Of a DNA stretch of 64,000 nucleotides, positions 24,720 to 32,615 are shown piece by piece. The notes beneath the pieces were generated by a model. It did not search any database. It was not told the origin of the DNA and worked only from the letters and a program-made list of their open reading frames with translations. Source of the DNA: Palsa-744 sp036498265 (lineage in GTDB: Bacteria > Actinomycetota > Thermoleophilia > Solirubrobacterales > Solirubrobacteraceae). Position 1 is the stretch's first letter; each line of letters begins with the position of its first letter. The DNA lies in contig DASYFT010000030.1 of the NCBI GenBank assembly GCA_036498265.1, forward strand, positions 170,115-234,114, written 5' to 3'. The position numbers and the translations under genes are program-made.

Positions 24720-26171
24720 TCACGCGGCGCGGGGTTGCATGCCCGTCTGCTGGATCGCCTCGATCGCCGCCTTCGGGCCGATGTAGGGGGCCAGCACCAG
24801 GAACGTCAGCTGCTCGGTCAGTGCCGGCAGGCGCGCGGGGCGGTCGCCCGCGACGTAGGTCGCGATCACAGCCCAGATCGCCCCGGTGACCGCCTCGAGC
24901 GCGAGCGCCGGCCCGCGCCGCGGCGGCGGGCCCGCCTTCGTCAGCAGGCCGATGAACGCCTCGACCCACCCCGCCAGCCGGCCGACGATGCCGGGACCCA
25001 GCTCGAAGAGATCGACGAACGCGATCCGCAGAAGGGCGGGATCTGCGACCAGGTGGCCCACGAACGCCCGCATCGCCGAGTCGACCGCCTGTGGCCACGC
25101 CGTCCCGCGCTCGAGCGCGTCGCGCGCCGCGGCGAGCGCTTCGCCGAAGAACTCATCGAGCGCCGCCAGCAAGCACTGCCCGGTGTCGCTGAAGTGCTCG
25201 TGGAAGGTCCCCACCGAGATGCCCGCGCGCCGCGCGAGCTGGACCTCGCTGACGCGCGCGTAGCCCTCGCCGAGGGTCAGGTCGACCAACGATCGCAGCG
25301 CTCTGGAACGCTCGCCGTCGCCCTGCAGGAAGGCGGCACGGCCGGCGGGCTCCTCCGCTGCGGCGCCGGAGGGGGGCGGGGTGGCGCCGGAACCGGATGC
25401 GATGGCTCCGGAGCGGGACGGGGCGGGGCCGGAGCCGGATGCGATGGCTCCGGAGCGGGACGGGGCGGGGCCGGAGCGGGATGCGGGGCCTGCTGACCGA
25501 GCGCCCGCGCCGAGCCTCGCGGCAGCCGGCGAGCGGTAGGACTCGATCCAGTCGATCACTTCGTCGGTCAGCAGGCGGAGCTCGGTCTGGCGCCCCTCGA
25601 GCACCCGCAGCAGGACGATCTGGCGGACAGCGCCGACGACGGCACGGGGGGCGAGCGGAGGCAGGGCCGCCTCCTCGGGCGCGATCGCGAACACGCTCGC
25701 GAGCAGGCGCTCGAAGGCGAGCCCGGCGAGATGCATCCGCTCCCGCGCGGGAGAACCGACGGCGAGCGCCTCGACCAGCACGAGGCGAGCACCCTTGGGG
25801 TCCGTGGCGACGTCGTCGAGCAGGCTCTTGCACCCGGCGTGCAGGCGGTTGGTCCACCCCTGCTCGCCGTTGCAGGAATCGATCACGAGCTTGCGCTGTC
25901 GGGCGACCACGATGTCATAGGTCGCGAGGAAGCAGTGTTCCTTGTTGCGGAACTGCTCGTAGAACGCCCGGCGCGAGACGCCCGCGAGGGCGATCACGTG
26001 CGCGACCGTCGTGCCGGGGTAGCCGCGCTGGTGGACCGCCTCGATCATCGCCCCGTACAGCCGCGCGCGCTGGTTGCGGGCCACCTCCTCGCGCTCGATC
26101 CGTTTGGGGCCGTATGGCAGGCGCCTGTACAGCGGTGTGAGCTCGCCGCCCGCTTTCCCATCTATTCCCAT
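24720..26171 (-). CDS. Tandem TetR/AcrR fusion regulator
   Basis: The 483-residue product contains two complete TetR-type repressor units. The first HTH is at about 45-75 (TTVAHVIALAGVSRRAFYEQF), the second at about 305-335 (VSEVQLARRAGISVGTFHEHF); each is followed by a helical ligand/dimer domain. They are joined by a Ser/Gly/Ala/Pro linker (about 220-275) encoded partly by a 42-bp tandem repeat. One chain could fold as an intramolecular pseudo-dimer or bind two operators. A divergent dCTP-deaminase-family gene starts 141 bp away and may be its target. ATG 26171 is the start. The regulated pathway is unknown. Confidence 0.8.
   Translation of the reverse strand: MGIDGKAGGELTPLYRRLPYGPKRIEREEVARNQRARLYGAMIEAVHQRGYPGTTVAHVIALAGVSRRAFYEQFRNKEHCFLATYDIVVARQRKLVIDSCNGEQGWTNRLHAGCKSLLDDVATDPKGARLVLVEALAVGSPARERMHLAGLAFERLLASVFAIAPEEAALPPLAPRAVVGAVRQIVLLRVLEGRQTELRLLTDEVIDWIESYRSPAAARLGAGARSAGPASRSGPAPSRSGAIASGSGPAPSRSGAIASGSGATPPPSGAAAEEPAGRAAFLQGDGERSRALRSLVDLTLGEGYARVSEVQLARRAGISVGTFHEHFSDTGQCLLAALDEFFGEALAAARDALERGTAWPQAVDSAMRAFVGHLVADPALLRIAFVDLFELGPGIVGRLAGWVEAFIGLLTKAGPPPRRGPALALEAVTGAIWAVIATYVAGDRPARLPALTEQLTFLVLAPYIGPKAAIEAIQQTGMQPRAA
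25396..25485. repeat. 42-bp tandem repeat inside the TetR-fusion linker
   Basis: A 42-base unit starting GATGCGATGGCTCCGGAGCG occupies 25396-25437 and 25438-25479 almost identically, with a partial third copy from 25480 and a degenerate partial copy just upstream. It encodes a 14-residue repeat (GSGPAPSRSGAIAS) in the interdomain linker, so copy-number change would alter linker length in frame. Confidence 0.85.
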
Positions 26172-26312
26172 GATTCGAGATTTAGACAGGTCGGCGGCCG
26201 CCGTGCAAGCCGGCGTGGACAGCTGTGCGGTCGCGCGCCTCGATCCGGCGCCCCCGTGTTCGGGCCCCCCGCGCGCCTAGACTTGGTCGGCGATGAGCAA
26301 GCGAGTCCGATC

Positions 26313-27500
26313 GTGACCACGGCTTCGGCGGCAGCCGCCGGGCTGGACGACGCGACCCGGGAGACGGATCGTCTCACCGGGGTGCTGCCGGCCCAGCGCC
26401 TGCGCGAGGCCATCGACCACGAATGGCTGTCGGCCGGGGCCTGGCGCGTCCTGCCGGAGGCGGTGCAGCCCGCCAGCGTGGACCTGCGCCTGGGGGATCA
26501 CGCATGGGCGCTGCGCTGCAGCTTCCTGCCGGACAGCGACTCGACGGTCGAGCAGAAGATCGAGGACATCGCCTTCGAACGCATCGACCTGCGCGACGGC
26601 GCGACGCTCGAGCGCGACCGCCCCTACCTCGTGCCGCTGATCGAGGAGCTTCACCTCCCCGACGGCGTGCGGGCCAAGGCCAACCCCAAGAGCTCCACCG
26701 GACGGCTGGACGTGTTCACGCGTGTCCTGACCGATCGCAACAACCGCTTCGACGAGATCGCCGCGGGCTACCAAGGCAGGCTCTACCTCGAGGTGGTTCC
26801 CCGCACCTTCGCGATCCGGGTGAAGACGGGCCTCGCGCTCAACCAGGTTCGGCTGATGCGAGGCGACGCGCGCCTGGGCGACGCCGAGCTGCTGTCGTTG
26901 CACGAGCGCTCCCCCCTGCTCTACCGCGGCTCACACGTGCTGACGGCCGCCGAGCTGTCGGTCTCGGACGGGGTCTTCCTGAGCCTGGACGTATCGGGGA
27001 CGGAGGACAGCATCGTCGGCTACCGCGCCAAGAAGAACAGCCTGCCGATCGACCTCACGCGCGTCGGCGCGCTCAAATGGCGGGATTACTGGGAGGCCGT
27101 GCACCCCGAGCGCGGTGGACGGATCGTGCTCGAGCCGGAGGTGTTCTACCTGCTGCTCTCCTCCGAGGGCGTCAGCGTCCCGCCGCGCTTCGCCGCGGAG
27201 ATGCTCGCCTACGACCCCACGGCCGGCGAGCTTCGAACGCACTATGCGGGCTTCTTCGATCCCGGCTTCGGCTACTCGCGCGATGGCTCACGACTGGGCA
27301 GCCGAGCTGCGTTGGAGGTCCGGGCGCGCGACGTGTCGTTCATGGTCGAGCACGGACAGCCCGTCTGCAAGCTCGCCTTCGAGCGCATGGCGGAGGAGCC
27401 CGACGTGCTCTACGGCGAGGAGCTCCGCTCCAACTACCAGGGTCAGCAGACGATGCTGAGCAAGCACTTCCTCGGCGACGAGCTGCCCGTCGGCGACTAG
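26313..27500 (+). CDS. 2'-deoxycytidine 5'-triphosphate deaminase family protein (DCD, duplicated dUTPase-like fold)
   Basis: The 395-residue product belongs to the long bacterial dCTP-deaminase-like family rather than the usual 190-residue Dcd. The first half has SVDLRLGDHAWALRCSFLP and VRAKANPKSSTGRLDVFTR, corresponding to the nucleotide-binding R-x-S-S-x-G-R segment. GYQGRLYLEVVPRTFAIRV and KTGLALNQVRLMRG then match the core strands. The second half (LDVSGTEDSIVGYRAKKNS) looks like a degenerate repeat of the fold. The predicted role is dCTP to dUTP for thymidylate supply. GTG 26313 is chosen; TTG 26283 is possible. The catalytic Glu was not positively located. Confidence 0.72.
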   Translation: MTTASAAAAGLDDATRETDRLTGVLPAQRLREAIDHEWLSAGAWRVLPEAVQPASVDLRLGDHAWALRCSFLPDSDSTVEQKIEDIAFERIDLRDGATLERDRPYLVPLIEELHLPDGVRAKANPKSSTGRLDVFTRVLTDRNNRFDEIAAGYQGRLYLEVVPRTFAIRVKTGLALNQVRLMRGDARLGDAELLSLHERSPLLYRGSHVLTAAELSVSDGVFLSLDVSGTEDSIVGYRAKKNSLPIDLTRVGALKWRDYWEAVHPERGGRIVLEPEVFYLLLSSEGVSVPPRFAAEMLAYDPTAGELRTHYAGFFDPGFGYSRDGSRLGSRAALEVRARDVSFMVEHGQPVCKLAFERMAEEPDVLYGEELRSNYQGQQTMLSKHFLGDELPVGD

Positions 27501-27688
27501 CGCCGGTCGCCGAACCCGCCCCCGAACCGGCCCGCGACGCATGGCGCGGCGGCTGTTCACCGCGAGTATCTTCTCGGAACTCCAGTGTTTATGATGCCGC
27601 GGCCGATCCGTCGACCGGCGGCCATCATCCAGCGCTGAGACACTCGCAACGCATCTCCGACCGGGACCAGAGGGGACCTGCCCGACCG

Positions 27689-28549
27689 ATGCCTCGAACA
27701 AGCTCCAGCTCCAAATCGCTCGACGGCGGCGAGCCCGCCTGGTCCATCCCGAGCCTGCGCGAGCCGCGCTACTCCCAGTCGCTCGAGCGTGGCCTCGCGA
27801 TCCTCAGCTGCTTCAGCTCCGGGCGGCCGGTGCTGGGGATCGCCGACATCGCGGACGAGCTCGGTATGAGCCGCTCGACGACACATCGTTACGTCATCAC
27901 GCTGGTCGCGCTCGGCTACCTCGAGCAGGGAGCCTCACGTAAGTACCGGCTCGGCTTGAGGGTCACCGATCTGGGGATGTCGGCGTTGAACTCGACCGGG
28001 CTGCGCGAGCACGCCCGTCCCTATCTCGAGGAGCTGAGGCAGCGAACCTCCTACACCGCCGCGCTCACCGTGCTGGACGGCACCGACGTCCTGTACGTGG
28101 ACCTTGTGCGCAGCTTCCGCCGCAATCAGAGCCGTGCCGAGGTGCGCCAGAGCCCAGGCTCCAGGCTGCCCGCCTACTGCACGGCGATGGGCAAGCTGCT
28201 GCTCGCCCACCTGCCCGAGGCCGATCGGCGGGCCCTGCTCGCGTCGACCAAGCCGGGCAAGCGAGGCCCCAACACGATCACCAGCAAGCGCGCGCTCCGC
28301 GACGAGCTCGACCAGGTACGCGACGCGGGGTTCGCCGTGAACGACGAGGAGCTGGCCTCCAACCTGTTCGCAGTCGCCGCGCCGGTGCGCGACTCCGGTC
28401 GCGAGGTGGTGGCTGCGGTGGGCCTCTCCGCTCAGAACGCGGCGATCTCCCTGGAGGAGATGGTCGAGGGGCTCAGCCCGCATCTGTTCTCGACAGCCGA
28501 CCGAATCTCGGCGAGGCTGGGCTACCGCCGCGCGGACGAGGAGCGTTAG
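27689..28549 (+). CDS. IclR family transcriptional regulator
   Basis: The 286-residue product has an N-terminal winged helix: YSQSLERGLAILSCFSS, then IADIADELGMSRSTTHRYVITL as the recognition region at about 55-75. A GAF-like effector domain follows (LREHARPYLEELRQRTSYTAALTVLDGTDVLYVD). SPGSRLPAYCTAMGKLLLAHLP near 150-170 and FAVNDEELASNLFAVAAPVRD are characteristic of IclR/PcaR-type regulators of aromatic or acid catabolism. ATG 27689 has AGGGGA upstream. A TATGAT sequence at 27590-27595 could be its -10. No catabolic operon is adjacent, so target and effector are unknown. Confidence 0.9.
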   Translation: MPRTSSSSKSLDGGEPAWSIPSLREPRYSQSLERGLAILSCFSSGRPVLGIADIADELGMSRSTTHRYVITLVALGYLEQGASRKYRLGLRVTDLGMSALNSTGLREHARPYLEELRQRTSYTAALTVLDGTDVLYVDLVRSFRRNQSRAEVRQSPGSRLPAYCTAMGKLLLAHLPEADRRALLASTKPGKRGPNTITSKRALRDELDQVRDAGFAVNDEELASNLFAVAAPVRDSGREVVAAVGLSAQNAAISLEEMVEGLSPHLFSTADRISARLGYRRADEER

Positions 28550-28611
28550 TCGCGGCGCCGGCGGCGCGACCACGCGGCAGCCGCACTGCTCGCGTACTCT
28601 CTGGCGCCCGT

Positions 28612-29049
28612 ATGCCGCTTCTCACCCATGCTCTGGACCACCGGCGCGCCGCAGGCGCGGTCTGCCTCGCGCTGCTCGCCGTCGGACCGGCGGCGTGCGG
28701 CAACGCGGTCTCGACCTCGGGCTTCAAGGGCGAACAGCACGCGATAGCGGAAACGATCTCCACCCTTCAGGCAGACGCCACCGCGGGCGAACAGAAGAAG
28801 ATCTGCGCCAACGACCTGGCCGCCGCCGTCGTCAAGCGCCTCGGCGGGACAAAGGGCTGCGAACGCGCGATCAAAGACCAGGTCTCGGAGATAGACAGCC
28901 TCGAAACCAAAGTTGAGTCGATCCAGCTCGGCGCGGGCGGAACCACCGCCACGGCACGCGTGAGGAGCACCTACGGCGGGAAAGCGGTCTTCCGGACGAT
29001 CTCGCTCGTCAGAGAAGGCGGCAAGTGGAAGGTGTCAGCGCTGCAGTGA
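28612..29049 (+). CDS. Small predicted lipoprotein
   Basis: The 145-residue product has a basic N-terminus, a hydrophobic stretch (AVCLALLAVGPAAC) and a lipobox-like PAAC-G, so Cys about 29 is probably lipidated. The mature part contains HAIAETISTLQADATAGEQKKICANDLAAAVV and ends RTISLVREGGKWKVSALQ. This end is the typical final beta-strand pattern of NTF2-like surface proteins. ATG 28612 is the start. Its last 15 bp overlap the converging rmlB gene. Confidence 0.65.
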   Translation: MPLLTHALDHRRAAGAVCLALLAVGPAACGNAVSTSGFKGEQHAIAETISTLQADATAGEQKKICANDLAAAVVKRLGGTKGCERAIKDQVSEIDSLETKVESIQLGAGGTTATARVRSTYGGKAVFRTISLVREGGKWKVSALQ

Positions 29050-30042
29050 GCGGCCGTACTGGCGCTCGTAGTAGCGGCGGTAGTCACCGGAGCGGATCGG
29101 CTCCCACCACCAGGCGCTATCGCGATACCAGGCGACCGTCTCGGCGAGGCCTTCGGCGAAGCGGACCGCCGGCGACCAGCCGAGTGCCCTCACCTTCTCC
29201 GAGGACAGCGAGTAGCGCCTGTCGTGGCCCGGGCGGTCGGCGACGTGCTCGATCTGCGACTCCGCGGCCCCGCTGAGCTCGATGATCCGCCTGATCACGG
29301 CGATGTTGGGCTCCTCGTCGGGACCGCCGGCGTTGTAGACCTCCCCGGCGGCGCCATGCTCCAGCACATGGCCGATCGCGCGAGAGAAGTCCGTGGCGTG
29401 GATCCAGTTGCGCACCTGCATGCCGTCGCCGTAGACCGGCAGTGGGTCCCCGTGGATCGCGTTGAGGATCATCAACGGGATCAGCTTCTCGGGGTACTGA
29501 TACGGGCCGTAGTTGTTCGACCCCCGGCAGATCAGGGCGGCCAGTCCGTAGGTGTGGAAGTAGCTCTGCACGAGCAGGTCCGCGCCTGTCTTGGTCGCGG
29601 AGTAGGGCGAGGACGGGCGCAGCGGGCTCTCCTCGGTGAAGGTACCGACCTCGATCGAGCCGTAGACCTCGTCGGTGGAGACCTGCACGTAGCGGAGATC
29701 GTGCTCACGGGCGGCCTCCAGCAGGGTGTAGGTCCCGAGCGCATGCGTCCTCACGAACGCATCCGGCTCGGCGATCGAGCGGTCCACGTGGGTCTCGGCC
29801 GCGAAGTTGACGATCGCCTCGGGAGAGCCGGCCTCGATCGCAGCCGCCACCGCCTGCTCGTCCTCGATCGCGCCGCGGATGAACCTGAATCCGGAAGCGT
29901 CGGCGATGTCGTGCAGGTTCTCCTCGCGGCCGGCGTAGGTGAGCTTGTCGAGCACGGTCACCTCGTCGTCGTGCTCACGCAGCCGCTGGCGGGCGAACGT
30001 CGAGCCGATGAACCCTGCGCCCCCGCAGACGAGCAGTCTCAT
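29035..30042 (-). CDS. rmlB: dTDP-glucose 4,6-dehydratase
   Basis: RmlB converts dTDP-glucose to dTDP-4-keto-6-deoxyglucose for rhamnose-containing glycans. The 335-residue extended SDR begins LLVCGGAGFIGSTF (NAD-binding) and holds VSTDEVYGSI (Thr/Asp/Glu catalytic residues near 120), SPYSATKTGADLL (YxxxK near 147) and NNYGPYQYPEKLIPLMI. ATG 30042 overlaps the stop of rmlD (TCAT, 30039-30042). It is third in the rmlA-rmlD-rmlB cluster. The 3,5-epimerase RmlC, needed for L-rhamnose, is not in this window. Confidence 0.95.
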   Translation of the reverse strand: MRLLVCGGAGFIGSTFARQRLREHDDEVTVLDKLTYAGREENLHDIADASGFRFIRGAIEDEQAVAAAIEAGSPEAIVNFAAETHVDRSIAEPDAFVRTHALGTYTLLEAAREHDLRYVQVSTDEVYGSIEVGTFTEESPLRPSSPYSATKTGADLLVQSYFHTYGLAALICRGSNNYGPYQYPEKLIPLMILNAIHGDPLPVYGDGMQVRNWIHATDFSRAIGHVLEHGAAGEVYNAGGPDEEPNIAVIRRIIELSGAAESQIEHVADRPGHDRRYSLSSEKVRALGWSPAVRFAEGLAETVAWYRDSAWWWEPIRSGDYRRYYERQYGRSLQR

Positions 30043-30908
30043 GTGCGGATCATCCCAGCACGAGCCGCCAGGTACCCCGCCAGGCCGTCCTGCCATGGCG
30101 GCAGCGGCAGGACCTCGTCGCGCTCGGACTCCAGGACCGACCAGGAAGGTCGCCGGGCGGGGCGCTCGAGCTGCCCGGTGGTTGCCTCCTCGACCCGGCA
30201 GACCGCCTCCGCCTGGCGGAAGATCTCGACGGCGAACCCGTTCCAGGAGACGTGACCGGCGCCTGCGAGGTGGACGAGACCGGTGACCTCGCGCTCGAGC
30301 AGGCCGATCAGCGCCGGTGCGAGATGACCGGTCCAGGTGGGGCAGCCGACCTGGTCCGATACGACCTGAACGGCCTCGCGCTCTGCCGCCAGCGCCAGCA
30401 TGGTGTCCGCGAAGTTGCGCCCACCGGTGCCGAACAGCCACGAGCTCCGCACCACGGTGTTGCGCGGCGAGGCCTCGAGCACGTGGATCTCGCCGGTCAG
30501 CTTGGTTTCGCCGTACACCGAGCGCGGACCCGTCGGGTCCGACTCGAGGTAGGCACGGCGCCGGCCGTCAGGCCGGAGCGGGGCATCGCCCGCGAACACG
30601 TAGTCGGTCGAGACGTGCATGAGCGGGACCCCTCGCTCCGCCGCCGCCACGGCGAGGTTCCGGGCGCCGGCGGCGTTGACGGCGTAGGCCTCGTTGCGAT
30701 TGGTCTCTGCCGCGTCGACGTCCGTCCAGGCGGCGCAGTTGAGCGCGGCATCGGCACGCACCCGCCGGAAGGCGTCCTCGACGGCTCGCTCGTCGGCGAT
30801 GTCGAGCTCGGAATGCGTCAGCGCGACGATCTCGTGCCCGGCGCGCTCGGCCGCGCGCAGCACATCCAGGCCGAGCATGCCGGAGGCCCCTGTCAGAAGC
30901 AGCCTCAC
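30039..30908 (-). CDS. rmlD: dTDP-4-dehydrorhamnose reductase
   Basis: RmlD performs the last step to dTDP-L-rhamnose using NAD(P)H. The 289-residue product has the Rossmann motif LLLTGASGMLGLDVLRA, NCAAWTDVDAAETN near 60, HVSTDYVFAGD near 98 and SVYGETKLTGE near 130 (YxxxK). WLFGTGGRNFADTML and VSDQVGCPTWTGHLA are also family hallmarks. GTG 30908 overlaps the rmlA stop by four bases, and its end overlaps rmlB. With rmlC absent it might act on another dTDP-4-keto sugar, but the motifs are orthodox. Confidence 0.95.
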   Translation of the reverse strand: MRLLLTGASGMLGLDVLRAAERAGHEIVALTHSELDIADERAVEDAFRRVRADAALNCAAWTDVDAAETNRNEAYAVNAAGARNLAVAAAERGVPLMHVSTDYVFAGDAPLRPDGRRRAYLESDPTGPRSVYGETKLTGEIHVLEASPRNTVVRSSWLFGTGGRNFADTMLALAAEREAVQVVSDQVGCPTWTGHLAPALIGLLEREVTGLVHLAGAGHVSWNGFAVEIFRQAEAVCRVEEATTGQLERPARRPSWSVLESERDEVLPLPPWQDGLAGYLAARAGMIRT

Positions 30909-31999
30909 AGAATCGATATGTCCGAGTTGTCCCCGACCATGAACCTGTAGGCGCGCGGCTGGCGCTCGCCGCGACGCACGGTGACGTTCCGCCCGAGCAG
31001 CGAGGACTCCATGCGCCCGTCGAGGTCGGACACGGAGCAGCCTGCCAGCAGGATCGAATGCTCCACCTCGGCTCCCGAGATGACACAGCGCTCGCCGATC
31101 GCGGTGTAGGGGCCCACGTAGCAGTCGCTGAGCCGCGCTCCCGCCCCCACGATCGCGGGCCCGCGCACGATCGTGCGTTCCAGGCGAGCGCCCTTCTCGA
31201 TGACCACGCGCCCGTCGACCTGCGAGTCGACCAGCTCCCCGTCGACGCGCCCGATCAGGTTGTCGAGGATCAGGCGATTGGCCTCGAGCATGTCATCGAG
31301 GCGGCCTGTGTCCTTCCACCACCCACGCACGATGTGGGGCTCGACGCGCATTCCGGAGTCCACCAGGTGCTGGATCGCGTCCGTGATCTCGAGCTCGCCA
31401 CGCCCTGAGGGCTCGATCGCGCGAGCGGCGTCGTGGATCGCGAGTGTGAACATGTAGACGCCGACGAGCGCGAGATCGGTCGACGGCTCGGCGGGCTTCT
31501 CCACGAGTCGAACCACGCGTCCCACCTCCCCGGGCGCCGCGCCGCGGTCGAGCTCGGCCACGCCGTAGTGCTCGGGATCGGGCACCGGGGTGAGCAGGAT
31601 CAGCGCATCGGGCCCGTGCTCGCGGAACGCGGCGACGAGGTCCGAGATCCCGCCCTGGAGCAGGTTGTCGCCCAGGTACATCACGAAGGGACTCGACCCG
31701 AGAAACGGCTCGGCGGTGAGCACGGCGTGCGCCAGGCCGCGCGGCTCGTCCTGAACGATGTAGGTGATCACCACACCGAAGCGCGAGCCGTCTCCCGCCG
31801 CTGCTTCGATCTCCGGTCCGGTCCCGGGCGCGATGATGATCCCGACCTGCTCGATTCCCGCCTCGGCCATCGCCTCGATGCCGTAGAAGAGCACCGGCTT
31901 GTTCGCCACCGGCACGAGCTGCTTCGCGCTCGTGTGCGTGATCGGGCGCAGACGCGTGCCCTTGCCTCCGGAGAGGATCAGTCCCTTGAGCGGCTCCAT
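30905..31999 (-). CDS. rmlA: Glucose-1-phosphate thymidylyltransferase, long form with left-handed beta-helix
   Basis: RmlA makes dTDP-glucose from glucose 1-phosphate and dTTP. The 364-residue product has the nucleotidyltransferase motif LILSGGKGTRLRPITHT, PVANKPVLFYGIEAM, MYLGDNLL near 110 and WKDTGRLDDMLEAN near 225. Beyond residue 250 there is an extra domain with hexapeptide periodicity (VDGRVVIEKGARLERTIVRG). This makes it the archaeal/actinobacterial long form rather than the 290-residue RmlA. ATG 31999 is the start; it leads the rml cluster. Confidence 0.93.
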   Translation of the reverse strand: MEPLKGLILSGGKGTRLRPITHTSAKQLVPVANKPVLFYGIEAMAEAGIEQVGIIIAPGTGPEIEAAAGDGSRFGVVITYIVQDEPRGLAHAVLTAEPFLGSSPFVMYLGDNLLQGGISDLVAAFREHGPDALILLTPVPDPEHYGVAELDRGAAPGEVGRVVRLVEKPAEPSTDLALVGVYMFTLAIHDAARAIEPSGRGELEITDAIQHLVDSGMRVEPHIVRGWWKDTGRLDDMLEANRLILDNLIGRVDGELVDSQVDGRVVIEKGARLERTIVRGPAIVGAGARLSDCYVGPYTAIGERCVISGAEVEHSILLAGCSVSDLDGRMESSLLGRNVTVRRGERQPRAYRFMVGDNSDISIL

Positions 32000-32073
32000 C
32001 GGGGGACCACCCTACCGAGCGGCCTCTGCTGCACGTGCCGCGCGCAACCTCTCTCAGCCGCCCCCCGCGGAGC

Positions 32074-32589
32074 TCAGTAGGAACCACCCAGCTTGCGGTG
32101 GTCCCAGCTTGCGCGGCGCAGCTCGACGAACTCGAGACCCACCCGCTTCAGGGCCTGGCTGTCCACCATGCTCGCCACCTCGGCGGGAAGGTCGGCCACG
32201 GGCGGGGCTCCGCGCGGCGTCGCGTAGCGCCTGAAGATCTCCCTTCCCAGCGCGGCCACCGTGTCGGGGTCGCGATGGATCGCGGCCTCGCACTCCACCA
32301 TCACCCCCCGCAGCTGCTGGTACTCCTCCCCCGTCTCCACCTGAAGCGTCGCGCGCGGGTCGCGCTCCAGGTTGCGCACCTTCTGCGACGCCGCGTAGGT
32401 CCACGACCACAGGCGACGGCCGCCGCCGTCTGCGGTGCTCCGGGTCACGTACCACAACGGCATCAGGTGCGGCCAGCCGCGCGGGCCTCGGGTGGCGCAG
32501 GTCAGGGTGCGCTCCTCGTCCAGGAACGCATCGACCTCGGCGTCGCTCATGACGATCTGCTCGCGCCGGCTCATGCGCGCGAACGCCAT
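32074..32589 (-). CDS. PPOX-class flavin/F420-binding split-barrel protein
   Basis: The 171-residue product has the pyridoxamine 5'-phosphate oxidase-like split barrel: TLTCATRGPRGWPHLMPLWYV near residue 30-50, then LWSWTYAASQKVRNLERDPRATLQVE. This SQKVRNLERDPR pattern marks F420- or FMN-binding members of the class. ATG 32589 is chosen. It is 27 bp after the pafBC gene on the same strand and may be cotranscribed. Cofactor choice cannot be made from the sequence; the DUF2342 gene at 7 kb hints that F420 is made in this organism. Confidence 0.78.
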   Translation of the reverse strand: MAFARMSRREQIVMSDAEVDAFLDEERTLTCATRGPRGWPHLMPLWYVTRSTADGGGRRLWSWTYAASQKVRNLERDPRATLQVETGEEYQQLRGVMVECEAAIHRDPDTVAALGREIFRRYATPRGAPPVADLPAEVASMVDSQALKRVGLEFVELRRASWDHRKLGGSY

Positions 32590-32615
32590 CCAGGCGCTGA
32601 GGGGCGCCGCATGCG

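Noticed and set aside
25396..25485. 42-bp repeat as a CRISPR-like array
   Set aside because: Copies are directly adjacent without spacers, keep the reading frame and encode a peptide linker.
26423..27688. Upstream extension of the IclR gene over the dCTP-deaminase-family gene
   Set aside because: The extension is an alternate frame of the deaminase gene; the IclR domain starts just after ATG 27689, which has a ribosome site.
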